This document shows, piece after piece, positions 27,358-35,379 of a stretch of DNA of 64,000 bases (its first letter is position 1; each line of letters begins with the position of its first letter). The position numbers and the translations under genes are program-made. Below the pieces are notes generated by a model. That model was not told where the DNA came from, made no database searches, and saw only the letters and a list, made by a program, of their open reading frames with translations. The DNA is from Streptomyces rubrogriseus (GTDB lineage: Bacteria; Actinomycetota; Actinomycetes; Streptomycetales; Streptomycetaceae), in NCBI RefSeq assembly GCF_027947575.1, contig NZ_CP116256.1, forward strand, positions 4,836,001 to 4,900,000, given 5' to 3'.

Positions 27358-29178
27358 CTACGCCTCCGGCTCCTCGATGGCCGCCGGGCGCAGCTGGGCG
27401 GCGCGGACCCGGGCGACGTCGAGCTTCTCGCCCCGGTCGAAGCGGTAGATGCCGTTCTGCTCCTGGAAGACGTCGGTCAACTGGGTGTAGCAGTAGCCGA
27501 ACATGTCACGGTCGCCGAGCAGGACCTCGGTGAGGCCGGCGAACCGTTCGTGGAACTCGTCCTCGCCCCGGACGCGTTCCCCGTAGCCCCAGGAGACGGT
27601 GCGGTCCTCGCCGGACTGCGCGGCGGCCGCCTCCGGGTCCCACCAGATGCCGCCGAACTCGCTGACGAAGTACGGCTGGCCCCGGTACGGCTGGGAGTAG
27701 GGGGCGCCGCTCTCGTGGGCGTTGACGAACGGCGCGTCCTTGGCGAGGCCGGACATCAGCTCCCGGAAGGCGGCGGGATCCTGCTCGTAGTTGTGGGAGT
27801 CGTAGATGTCCGTCTCGGCGACCCGGTGGGCGTAGCCGGAGGCGTCGACGACCGGGCGGGTGGTGTCCATGGCCTTGGTGGCCAGGAACATCGCCCGGGT
27901 CACGTCGTCGAGCTGGGTGATCCGGTCGTGCAGCTTCTGGTAGGTCTCGTTGAGCGGGCACCAGCCGACGATCGAGGGGTGCGAGTAGTCGCGCTCCAGC
28001 GCCTCCAGCCACTGGGCGACGTAGGAGGCGTCGGGCTTCTGGTTGTCGCCCGAGGAACCGCCCGTCTCGCAGCCCCAGTCGCCGAACTCTCCCCAGACCA
28101 GGTAGCCGAGGCGGTCGGCGTGGTGGAGGAAGCGCTCCTCGAAGACCTTCTGGTGCAGCCGGGCCCCGTTGAAGCCGGCCGCCATGGCCAGCTCGATGTC
28201 CCGCACCAGGGCCTCGTCGGTGGGTGCGGTCATCAGCCCGTCCGGGTACCAGCCCTGGTCCAGGACGAGGCGCTGGAAGACGGGGCGGCCGTTGAGCAGG
28301 ACGGCCTTGCCGCGCAGTCCCACGGCGCGCAGTCCGGCGTAGCTCTCGGCGCTGTCGACCACCTGGCCCGCGGCGTCGAGGAGTTCGAGGCGCAGGTCGT
28401 ACAGGTGCGGATCCTCGGGTCCCCACTCGCGCCGCCGGTCGTCCGGCACCGGCAGGTGCAGGCGCGGGGCGAGGTCGAGGTCGGCGCGTGCCTCGGCGCG
28501 GCTCACCTCGCCGTCGGCGTCGCCGAGGACGGCGCGGACCCGGTACCCCGGGCGGTTGCCGGACAGGGGCAGTTCGAGGTGGAAGGCGGAGCCGGCCAGG
28601 TCGGGGGTGATGCGGGGACGGCGCAGGTGGGTCTCGGGGACGGGCTCCAGCCATACGGTCTGCCAGATACCGGTCACGCGGGTGTAGTTGCAGTCGTGGT
28701 TGGCGTACTTGATCGCCTGCTTGCCGCGGGCCTGCGGGCCGGACTTGGCATCGCGGGCCCGGACGGTGATCACGACCTCCTCCCCCGCCCCGGCGATGTC
28801 GCCGAGGTCGGCGGTGAAGGGCGTGAAGCCGCCGCGGTGCCGGGCGACCTCCCTTCCGTCGGCCCACACGGTGGTGTCGTGGTCGACGGCGCCGAAGTGC
28901 AGCAGTACGCGGCGGCCTGCCCAGGCGGCCGGGAGGGTGAGGGCCCGCCGGTACCAGACGGCCTCCAGGAAGTCGGTGTCGCCGATGCCGGACAGCTCGG
29001 ACTCGGGCGGGAAGGGGACGAGGATCTCGTCACGCAGCTCGCGGTCGAGCAGACCGCGTTCGAGGCCGCTGTCCCCCCGGTCGGTCTCGAACTGCCAGGC
29101 GCCGTTCAGGTTGAGCCAGTCGCGGCGCGTGAACTGCGGTCGCGGGTACTCCGGGCGCGGTACGGAGTGAGTGGGCAC
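27358..29178 (-). CDS. glycoside hydrolase family 2 enzyme (beta-galactosidase/glucuronidase-like)
   Basis: 606 residues, cytosolic. N-terminal sugar-binding jelly roll (NLNGAWQFETD, VWYRRAL), immunoglobulin-like domain, then the TIM barrel. Acid/base Glu411 in GWCPLNE and nucleophile Glu507 in YFVSEFGG are both present. GTG start 29178 with GGAG five bases upstream. It is the last gene of the sugar ABC operon, 66 bases after the second permease. Since it has no signal peptide, it probably cleaves imported oligosaccharides. The linkage specificity is unknown. Confidence 0.93.
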   Translation of the reverse strand: MPTHSVPRPEYPRPQFTRRDWLNLNGAWQFETDRGDSGLERGLLDRELRDEILVPFPPESELSGIGDTDFLEAVWYRRALTLPAAWAGRRVLLHFGAVDHDTTVWADGREVARHRGGFTPFTADLGDIAGAGEEVVITVRARDAKSGPQARGKQAIKYANHDCNYTRVTGIWQTVWLEPVPETHLRRPRITPDLAGSAFHLELPLSGNRPGYRVRAVLGDADGEVSRAEARADLDLAPRLHLPVPDDRRREWGPEDPHLYDLRLELLDAAGQVVDSAESYAGLRAVGLRGKAVLLNGRPVFQRLVLDQGWYPDGLMTAPTDEALVRDIELAMAAGFNGARLHQKVFEERFLHHADRLGYLVWGEFGDWGCETGGSSGDNQKPDASYVAQWLEALERDYSHPSIVGWCPLNETYQKLHDRITQLDDVTRAMFLATKAMDTTRPVVDASGYAHRVAETDIYDSHNYEQDPAAFRELMSGLAKDAPFVNAHESGAPYSQPYRGQPYFVSEFGGIWWDPEAAAAQSGEDRTVSWGYGERVRGEDEFHERFAGLTEVLLGDRDMFGYCYTQLTDVFQEQNGIYRFDRGEKLDVARVRAAQLRPAAIEEPEA

Positions 29179-29244
29179 ACATGCTCCAGTCGATCGGTGG
29201 GCCGGGCGCGCGAACGCCGGGCCCGTGGGTACAGCTGTGAGGGT

Positions 29245-30144
29245 TCAGGAACCGCCGAGGCCGGTGGTGGCGACGGAGTTGACGATGCGGCGCTGGAAGA
29301 GGAGGAAGACCACGATCAGCGGCAGCGCGGCCAGCAGGGCGGAGGCCATGGACTGCGCGTACTGGATGCCGTAGGCGTCCTTCACGGTGGCCAGGCCCAC
29401 CGGGAGGGTCATCAGGTCGGGGTCGTTGGTGACGATGAACGGCCACATGAAGTTGTTCCAGGCGCCGATGAAGACGAAGATCGCCACCGCGGCCACGATC
29501 GGCCGGGAGAGCGGCAGGACGATCGACCGGAAGACCCGGAACTCGGAGGCACCGTCGATGCGGGCCGCCTCCTCCAGCTCCTTGGGGATGCCGTCGAAGA
29601 ACCGCTTGAGGATGAACACCATCATCGGCGCGACGACCTGGGGCAGGATGACCGCGGCATAGGTGTCGACCAGGTTGAACAGGGTCATCTGGTCGAACAG
29701 CGGGACGACGAGCAGCTGCGGCGGGACCATGATGGCGGCGACGGTGACGCCGAGCAGCGCCTTGCGGCCGCGGAAGGTGCCGCGGGAGAAGCCGTACGCG
29801 GCGAGGGTGGAGACCGCCACGGTGATCAGCGTGACCAGGGCGGAGATCAGGAAGCTGTTGAAGGCCCAGACGGTGACGTTCCCGCGTTCCAGTATCTGCT
29901 GGTAGGCGTCGAGGGTGAAGGCGCCCTTGAACGGGGACAGCCCGGTGGTGTTGATGTCCTCCTCGCTCTGCACCGAGGTGATGACGGCCCACACGAACGG
30001 CAGCAGCCAGACGACGGCGAGGACGACGAGCGCGGTTCCGGCCAGGACGCGCGGCAGCCGGCCGTGGCCGAGCAGCAGGGGCGAGCCGGCCGCTTCGCGG
30101 GGTGGACGGCGCCGGGGGCGGAGGGTGGTGGCGGTTGCGGACAC
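29245..30144 (-). CDS. carbohydrate ABC transporter permease (MalG type)
   Basis: 299 residues, six predicted helices. The EAA loop reads EELEEAARIDGASEFRVFRSIVLP, as in CUT1-family inner-membrane permeases. GTG start 30144; the preceding permease stops at 30147, so the genes are nearly fused. No ATPase gene is in the operon; streptomycetes commonly share the multipurpose ATPase MsiK (known), located elsewhere. Confidence 0.95.
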   Translation of the reverse strand: MSATATTLRPRRRPPREAAGSPLLLGHGRLPRVLAGTALVVLAVVWLLPFVWAVITSVQSEEDINTTGLSPFKGAFTLDAYQQILERGNVTVWAFNSFLISALVTLITVAVSTLAAYGFSRGTFRGRKALLGVTVAAIMVPPQLLVVPLFDQMTLFNLVDTYAAVILPQVVAPMMVFILKRFFDGIPKELEEAARIDGASEFRVFRSIVLPLSRPIVAAVAIFVFIGAWNNFMWPFIVTNDPDLMTLPVGLATVKDAYGIQYAQSMASALLAALPLIVVFLLFQRRIVNSVATTGLGGS

Positions 30145-30146
30145 GG

Positions 30147-31088
30147 TCAGTCCTCCCGGCGGAAGAGGCGGAGCTGCACGAGCGAGACGAGGACGATCAG
30201 GGCGAAGAAGAGGTACGAGACGGCGGAGGCGTAGCCGAGGCGGTAGCCGGTGAAGCCGACGTCGTAGACGTACTCCAGGACCGGCCGGGTGGAGCCGTTG
30301 GGTCCGCCCTTGGTGAGGATGTAGATCTGGTCGAAGACCTTCAGGGAGGCCAGCACCTGGAGCATGGCCACCAGGCCGGTGGTCCGGCGCAGTTGGGGCA
30401 GGGTGATGGACCACAGGCGGCGCCAGGCGCCGGCTCCGTCGAGTGCCGCCGCCTCGTCGAAGGTGGTGGGCAGGGACTGGAGCGCCGCGAGGTAGAGCAG
30501 GAAGTTGAAGCCGACCGTCCACCAGACGGTGAGCGCGGCCACCGACCACATCGCGACGGACTCGTCGGACAGCCAGCCGACCGGTTCCATGCCGAGGGTG
30601 TCGAGAAGCTGGTTGGCCATGCCCAGTTCGGGCTGGTAGAGCCAGGTCCAGATCATGGTCACGACGGTCACGGGCAGCAGGTAGGGCGCGAAGAACGACA
30701 GGCGCCACGCCCACTGGCCGGCGAGCCCGCTGTGCACCAGCAGGGCCATCGCGAGCGCGACCAGCACCAGCGGGACGCTGGAGACGACGGTGAAGAAGAC
30801 GGTGTTGCCGAGGCTGCTCCACACGTCCGGGTCGCCGAACGCCTCGGTGTAGTTGTCGAAGCCGACGAAGCCGGTGTCGCGCAGGGCGAGCGAGCTGTCG
30901 GTGAAGCTCATCCAGAGCCCCTGCACGATCGGCCACACCATGAAGAGGCCGAACACGAGCAGGAACGGCAGGACGAACACGAGCCCGTTGCCGGTGCGTA
31001 TGCGGCCGACGACGGAGCGGCGGCCGCCCGGGGAACCGGCGGGCGGGGCGGTCCGTTCCTCGGCGCCGAGGGGTGCGGTGGTGGTCAC
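30147..31088 (-). CDS. carbohydrate ABC transporter permease (MalF type)
   Basis: 313 residues, six helices; EAA-type loop TTFDEAAALDGAGAWRRLWSITLP. The frame opens at GTG 31097, but that codon overlaps the AAAGGAG ribosome binding site. The GTG at 31088, eight bases after the site, is therefore the better start (protein begins VTTTAPLG). It sits 21 bases after the binding-protein stop. Partner of the MalG-type permease. Confidence 0.94.
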   Translation of the reverse strand: MTTTAPLGAEERTAPPAGSPGGRRSVVGRIRTGNGLVFVLPFLLVFGLFMVWPIVQGLWMSFTDSSLALRDTGFVGFDNYTEAFGDPDVWSSLGNTVFFTVVSSVPLVLVALAMALLVHSGLAGQWAWRLSFFAPYLLPVTVVTMIWTWLYQPELGMANQLLDTLGMEPVGWLSDESVAMWSVAALTVWWTVGFNFLLYLAALQSLPTTFDEAAALDGAGAWRRLWSITLPQLRRTTGLVAMLQVLASLKVFDQIYILTKGGPNGSTRPVLEYVYDVGFTGYRLGYASAVSYLFFALIVLVSLVQLRLFRRED

Positions 31089-31109
31089 GTCGGTCACTCC
31101 TTTCGCTGG

Positions 31110-32483
31110 TCAGGCCACCGGGTTGGGCTGCCGCAGCAGGGTGTCCGCCTCGCGGACCATCTGCCGCACCGCCTTCTCGGGGGTGGTGTCGCCCAGCAGC
31201 GCCGACTGGAGCGGCTGGCACATCCGGTTCTGGAAGTTGGAACCGGCGCCCGCGAACCAGTTGGGCGGGTCGAGCACCGCCACCTCGGCGGCGTCGGCGT
31301 AGGAGGACTGGGGGTCGAGTGCCGCGTACTCGGGCTCCGCGAGGACGGGCTGGTAGGCGGGGATGTGTCCGGCGCTCGCCCAGGTGAGGCTCTGCCTGAG
31401 TATCTGCGCGACGTACCGGTGGGCCTCGCGGCGCCGGGCCGGGTCGGGGCTGTCCTGGTGCGGAAGGACGAAGCTGTGGCTGTCGGTGTAGACGGCCGGC
31501 TTCTCGAAGACCTGCGGGAACGGCGCGGCGCCCAGCTCCATGCCGGACTTCTTCAGCGTCGGCAGCTCCCACTCGCCGAGCATCGCCATGCCGCCGCGTC
31601 CGCTGCTGAAGGCGGCCAGCGCGCCGTTGTAGTCCAGGTTGTTGGGGTTGGTCTTCCCGTCGAAGAGCCGCGTCATGAGGGTGACGACGCGGACGGCGGC
31701 GTCGACGTCGATCTCCGGGGGACCGCCGTCCGGCAGGTCGAAGGCGGCGCCGGTCTGCGCGTAGAGCCCGGCGAACAGGCGCCAGTTCTGTGCCGTGTCG
31801 GTGACGTGGCCGAACAGGATGCCCGACTCGCCGGTCGCCTCGGCGAGGGCCCTGCCCGCCTCCAGCAGCGCCTCGGGCGATCCCATGGGGGCCAGTTCGC
31901 CCGCGGGGTCCAGGAGCCCGGCCCGCTCCGCGGCCTTCTTGTCGTAGAACACGATGAAGGGGTGGACGTCCAGCGGGATGGCGTAGACGGTCCCCTCGTG
32001 CTGCGTGCGCGACCACACGGCCGGGGTGAAGTCCTTCTCCGTGACGCCGTACTCGGCGAGCAGGTCCAGGTCGAAGGCGTCCACCAGGCCGCCGGGGGCG
32101 TAGCCCGCCAGCCGGGACAGGTGCATGGCGGCCACGTCGGAGGCCCGGCCGCCGGCCGCGGACATGGCGAGCTTGGTGTAGTACGACGGGCCCCAGTCCA
32201 GGATCGTCCGGTCGATCTCGAAGCCCTCGGCTCCCCCGGCCCCCTTGGACACGGCCTCGATCATGTCGTCCATGAGCATGCCGTCACCGCCCTGGAAGAG
32301 GTCCCAGACGCTCAGCGCGGACGCCCCGGAGGCCGAGGCCGGTGACGCGCAGCCGGACAGCGGGCCCGCGGCGAGCAGGGCTCCCGCCCCGGCCATGGCG
32401 TGACGCAGTAGCCGGCGGCGGCTGGGGCGGCGGACCGGGTCGGACACGGCCGGCACCCCCTGGGCAGGCAAACGGGAACTCAT
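31110..32483 (-). CDS. ABC sugar-binding lipoprotein, probably Tat-exported
   Basis: 457 residues. Twin-arginine segment SRRRLLRHAMAG, hydrophobic stretch, and lipobox LSGC with lipidated Cys45. The body fits CUT1 solute-binding proteins (IPLDVHPFIVFYDKKAAERAGLLDP). First gene of the operon to the two permeases and GH2. ATG 32483 with AAAGG seven bases upstream. The promoter just upstream carries a LacI-type operator, so the operon is likely repressed until its sugar is present. Confidence 0.93.
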   Translation of the reverse strand: MSSRLPAQGVPAVSDPVRRPSRRRLLRHAMAGAGALLAAGPLSGCASPASASGASALSVWDLFQGGDGMLMDDMIEAVSKGAGGAEGFEIDRTILDWGPSYYTKLAMSAAGGRASDVAAMHLSRLAGYAPGGLVDAFDLDLLAEYGVTEKDFTPAVWSRTQHEGTVYAIPLDVHPFIVFYDKKAAERAGLLDPAGELAPMGSPEALLEAGRALAEATGESGILFGHVTDTAQNWRLFAGLYAQTGAAFDLPDGGPPEIDVDAAVRVVTLMTRLFDGKTNPNNLDYNGALAAFSSGRGGMAMLGEWELPTLKKSGMELGAAPFPQVFEKPAVYTDSHSFVLPHQDSPDPARRREAHRYVAQILRQSLTWASAGHIPAYQPVLAEPEYAALDPQSSYADAAEVAVLDPPNWFAGAGSNFQNRMCQPLQSALLGDTTPEKAVRQMVREADTLLRQPNPVA

Positions 32484-32522
32484 CGCGGACCTTTCGACGG
32501 CCGGAGCTCATGCGGTGGCTTG

Positions 32523-32551
32523 TTTTTACATCGATGTACATTGGCTGTAAA
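32523..32551 (-). promoter_or_regulatory. promoter of the ABC/GH2 operon with LacI operator
   Basis: On the minus strand: -35 TTTACA (32551-32546), 17-base spacer, -10 TAAAAA (32528-32523). The palindrome TACATCGATGTA (32527-32538) occupies the spacer and touches the -10. A near-identical palindrome lies before the GH43 gene. LacI, encoded 100 bases away divergently, is the natural ligand and may also control itself from here. Confidence 0.75.
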
Positions 32552-32637
32552 GAGCTGGACGGAAGTGGACCTGCGCCGAAACCCTCCCCGCGCCGGGACA
32601 TAGACTCGGGCAGCGCGAAAGAGGCAGGGAGGTCTCG

Positions 32638-33678
32638 GTGGCACGGCCCAGGATCAAGGACGTCGCACGTCATGCGGGCGTTTCGGAGAAGACGGTGTCC
32701 AATGTCATCAACGACTACGCCCATGTCTCCGACCGGACCAGGCGGGTGGTGCGCGAGGCCATCGAACACCTCGGCTACCGGGTCAATCTGGCCGGCCGTC
32801 ACTTGCGCAAGGGCAGAACCGGCATCATCGCGCTCGTCGTCCCGGAACTGGACATACCATACTTCGCGGAGCTGGCCCGGCATGTCATCCGCGAGGCCGA
32901 GGAGCGGTCCCTGACGGTCCTGATCCACCAGTCCGGGGCGGATCGCGACCACGAGCTGGCGGCGCTGGCCGGGTTCGGCTCCACCTTCGTGGACGGGATC
33001 ATCCTCAGCCCGCTGGCGCTGACCGCCGACGACCTGCGGGACCGTACGGGCTTCCCGCCCACGGTGCTGCTCGGGGAGCTGCTGGAGGAGGGGGCCGACC
33101 ATGTGGCCATCGACAACGAGAGTGCCGCACGCGAGGCGACCCGCCATCTGATCGGGCTCGGGCGCCGCACCATCCTCGCCGTCGGGGGGCGCGACGACTC
33201 GGGTCTGGGGACCGCGGAGGCGCGCACCCGGGGCTACCGTGCCGCCCTGGCGGAGGCCGGCATCGCCTACGATCCGGCCGCTCTGCTGCCGGTCGGCTCG
33301 TTCCGGATGCCCGACGGCGCCCGGGCCGTGGCGCGGGCACTCGAACAGGGCGCCCGGCCCGACGCGCTGCTGTGTCTCAACGACCAGTTGGCGCTGGGTG
33401 CGCTGCGCGCCCTGCACGAGCACGGGGTGTCGGTGCCCGGGGACGTCGCCGTGATCGGCTTCGACGACGTGGAGGGCGGTCGGTTCAGCGTGCCGACGCT
33501 GAGTACGGTGGCTCCGGACAAGGCGGCGGTGGCCAAGGTCGCCGTGCAACTGCTCCAGCACCGCATCGAGGAGGCGACGGCGCCGGACGGCGCCGTGCCC
33601 GGGGTACAGGCGCAGGACCGCATCGTGGCCCACCGGCTCGTCCTGAGGGAGAGCACGCAGGGCCACGAGCGGCGCTGA
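32638..33678 (+). CDS. LacI-family transcriptional repressor
   Basis: 346 residues. N-terminal HTH RIKDVARHAGVSEKTVSNVIN and hinge helix region (LAGRHLRKGRTG), then a periplasmic-binding-protein-like sensor domain (IPYFAELARHVIREAEER ... VIGFDDVEGGRFSVPTLSTV). GTG start 32638 after GGGAGG. It lies between the two outward-facing glycan genes, each preceded by a TACATCGATGTA palindrome, so it is their probable regulator. The inducer is unknown. Confidence 0.95.
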   Translation: MARPRIKDVARHAGVSEKTVSNVINDYAHVSDRTRRVVREAIEHLGYRVNLAGRHLRKGRTGIIALVVPELDIPYFAELARHVIREAEERSLTVLIHQSGADRDHELAALAGFGSTFVDGIILSPLALTADDLRDRTGFPPTVLLGELLEEGADHVAIDNESAAREATRHLIGLGRRTILAVGGRDDSGLGTAEARTRGYRAALAEAGIAYDPAALLPVGSFRMPDGARAVARALEQGARPDALLCLNDQLALGALRALHEHGVSVPGDVAVIGFDDVEGGRFSVPTLSTVAPDKAAVAKVAVQLLQHRIEEATAPDGAVPGVQAQDRIVAHRLVLRESTQGHERR

Positions 33679-33681
33679 CGC

Positions 33682-35163
33682 TCAGTCGGTGTAGACCTCG
33701 GCCCGGTCGACGCTCACGAAGGACGCCCCGGACTGGGAGTTGTGCTCGCCCATGACCCGGATCCGCAGGGTGTGCCTGCCGTTGGCCAGCCGTGGACTCG
33801 TGTACTGCACCGCCTCCCCGACGCGGATCGCGCCGTGGAAGTCCACCCGCTGCTCGGGCCCGCCGTCGATGCTGATGCCCGCGTAGCCGTTCCCGGTGTC
33901 CTTGACGGAGAGCAGGGCGATCCGGGTGCCCGTGAAGGAGAAGGTGGCCGTGGCACCGGCCCGGTCGCTCCAGTGGTCGTCGCTCCAGAAGCACTGCGTG
34001 GCGCAGCCGGTGCCGGAGTTCCAGGCGCCGGAGTAGGTGACGCTCCCGGCGCCGCTGGAGCGGCCGTCGTCGTTGATCCAGTAGTTTCCCGAGCCAGGGT
34101 CGCCCGAGGGCAGGTTCTGGGTGGCGCCCATGGCCAGCGGACGGCCGAAGTCGGGGGTGCCGTCGGCCCGCCAGGTGAACCTCTGCGCCCGCGTGGTGCG
34201 GTTGGTGTAGGTGTTCACCGACGTGGTCTTGGCGTGGTAGACGATCCAGTCCTCGGTCCCGTCGGGCGACGTGAAGAAGGCGTGGTGGCCCGGCCCGAAG
34301 ACGCCCCGGTCGTCGGCCCGGGAGAAGACCGCGCCCTGGTGCTGGTGCCAGTTGCCCGGCACCAGCGGGTCGGCGTTCAGCGGCATCGACATCATCCAGA
34401 CCTGGTAGTCCGGCTTGCCCGTGTCGCAGGTGGAGTACGTCATCCAGACCCGCCCGCCCCGGTAGAGGAACTCGGGCCCCTCGCGCACCTCGGGGCAGCC
34501 GCCCGCCGCGTCGATCGCGACCGCGTTCCCGGAGACGGTGTACGGGTTGGACATCGGGGCGATGTTGATCCCGTTGTGCTGGTACTGGTTGATGCCGCTG
34601 TAGGCGAGGTAGAGCCGGCCGCCGAGCTGGAGGACGCCCGCGTCGATGGCGAAGTCGTCCGCGTGGTTGGGCGGGGCGAGCTTGGCCTTGAAGTGGTACG
34701 GGCCGGTGGGGTCGTCGCGCTCGGACTCCAGGACGTACAGCCGGTGGTGGTCGTCGACGCCGTCGTCGGCCGTGTAGTACAGGTACCAGCGGTCGCCGAA
34801 CCGGTAGAACTCCGGGGCCCAGATGTTGCGGTCGCGGGAAGGGTCGGTGTCGGTCCACACGGTGACCGGGTCCGCGGTCGGCAGGGTGCCCAGGGACGGG
34901 GAGCGCCACATCCTGATGCTGCCGCCCTGGGTGGTGGTGAGGTAGTAGTCGCCCTTCCAGTGCGTCATGAAGGGGTCGGGGCCGCTGTTGAGCGGGTTGC
35001 GGAAGGCGCCGGACGCCGCGGTGGGGGCATGCGGCCCGGACGCGGTCGCCGCCGCGGCGCCGGATCCGGCGAGTCCGGGCAGCAGGCTCACGACCAGCCC
35101 GAGAAGGGCGGCGAGGAGCGGGCCGAGGCGGGCGCGGGGACGGTGCGAGTGGCTGGGAAGCAC
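33682..35163 (-). CDS. secreted glycoside hydrolase family 43 enzyme with C-terminal carbohydrate-binding-type domain
   Basis: 493 residues. Signal peptide to about residue 40 (ends GAAAATA). Five-bladed propeller of GH43: catalytic base Asp63 (GPDPFM), pKa-modulating Asp174 (AIDAGV), general acid Glu231 (EGPEF). After about residue 365 comes a beta-sandwich domain (YSGAWNSGTGCATQCFWSDDHWSD...VSVDRAEVYTD). GH43 enzymes release arabinose, xylose or galactofuranose residues; which one is not evident. GTG 35163 is preferred because GGGAGAGG precedes it and because the operator lies just upstream; the frame itself extends to 35250. Confidence 0.9.
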   Translation of the reverse strand: MLPSHSHRPRARLGPLLAALLGLVVSLLPGLAGSGAAAATASGPHAPTAASGAFRNPLNSGPDPFMTHWKGDYYLTTTQGGSIRMWRSPSLGTLPTADPVTVWTDTDPSRDRNIWAPEFYRFGDRWYLYYTADDGVDDHHRLYVLESERDDPTGPYHFKAKLAPPNHADDFAIDAGVLQLGGRLYLAYSGINQYQHNGINIAPMSNPYTVSGNAVAIDAAGGCPEVREGPEFLYRGGRVWMTYSTCDTGKPDYQVWMMSMPLNADPLVPGNWHQHQGAVFSRADDRGVFGPGHHAFFTSPDGTEDWIVYHAKTTSVNTYTNRTTRAQRFTWRADGTPDFGRPLAMGATQNLPSGDPGSGNYWINDDGRSSGAGSVTYSGAWNSGTGCATQCFWSDDHWSDRAGATATFSFTGTRIALLSVKDTGNGYAGISIDGGPEQRVDFHGAIRVGEAVQYTSPRLANGRHTLRIRVMGEHNSQSGASFVSVDRAEVYTD

Positions 35164-35186
35164 GTGGGGGTCCTCTCCCGAGGCCT

Positions 35187-35200
35187 TTACATCGATGTAA
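35187..35200. promoter_or_regulatory. LacI-type operator before the GH43 gene
   Basis: TTACATCGATGTAA, a perfect 14-base palindrome. It sits just downstream of the expected transcription start of the GH43 promoter (about +7 to +20), where a bound repressor would block elongation or initiation. It matches the operator at 32527 at 13 of 14 positions when aligned over 32526-32539. Confidence 0.8.
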
Positions 35201-35212
35201 TGACGGGGCGTC

Positions 35213-35241
35213 AGGGTAGGGACGGCCCACAGGACTGTCAA
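35213..35241 (-). promoter_or_regulatory. GH43 promoter
   Basis: Minus strand: -35 TTGACA (35241-35236), 17-base spacer, -10 TACCCT (35218-35213). Consensus-like, with the LacI operator immediately downstream. Confidence 0.7.
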
Positions 35242-35252
35242 CAGGGCCAAAA

Positions 35253-35342
35253 ATGGTATTCCATTTGCCGCAGACCTCTTGACGGTGCGGTTTGGCGAAA
35301 ACTACGTTCTGTGCACCGGAAAGCCGCTTCCGCTTTGTGGAA
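35253..35342 (+). promoter_or_regulatory. NCS1 permease promoter with two flanking palindromes
   Basis: -35 TTGACG (35279-35284), 18-base spacer, -10 TACGTT (35303-35308). Upstream, ATGGTATTCCAT (35253-35264) is an imperfect palindrome; downstream, TTCC-N7-GGAA (35328-35342). The two share TTCC/GGAA arms, suggesting one dimeric regulator binding at both. The GntR gene downstream is the nearest candidate, but an IclR-type purine/allantoin regulator elsewhere is equally possible. Confidence 0.5.
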
Positions 35343-35379
35343 CCCGCCAACTCCCCGCACCTGATCCCAGGAGTCCCGT

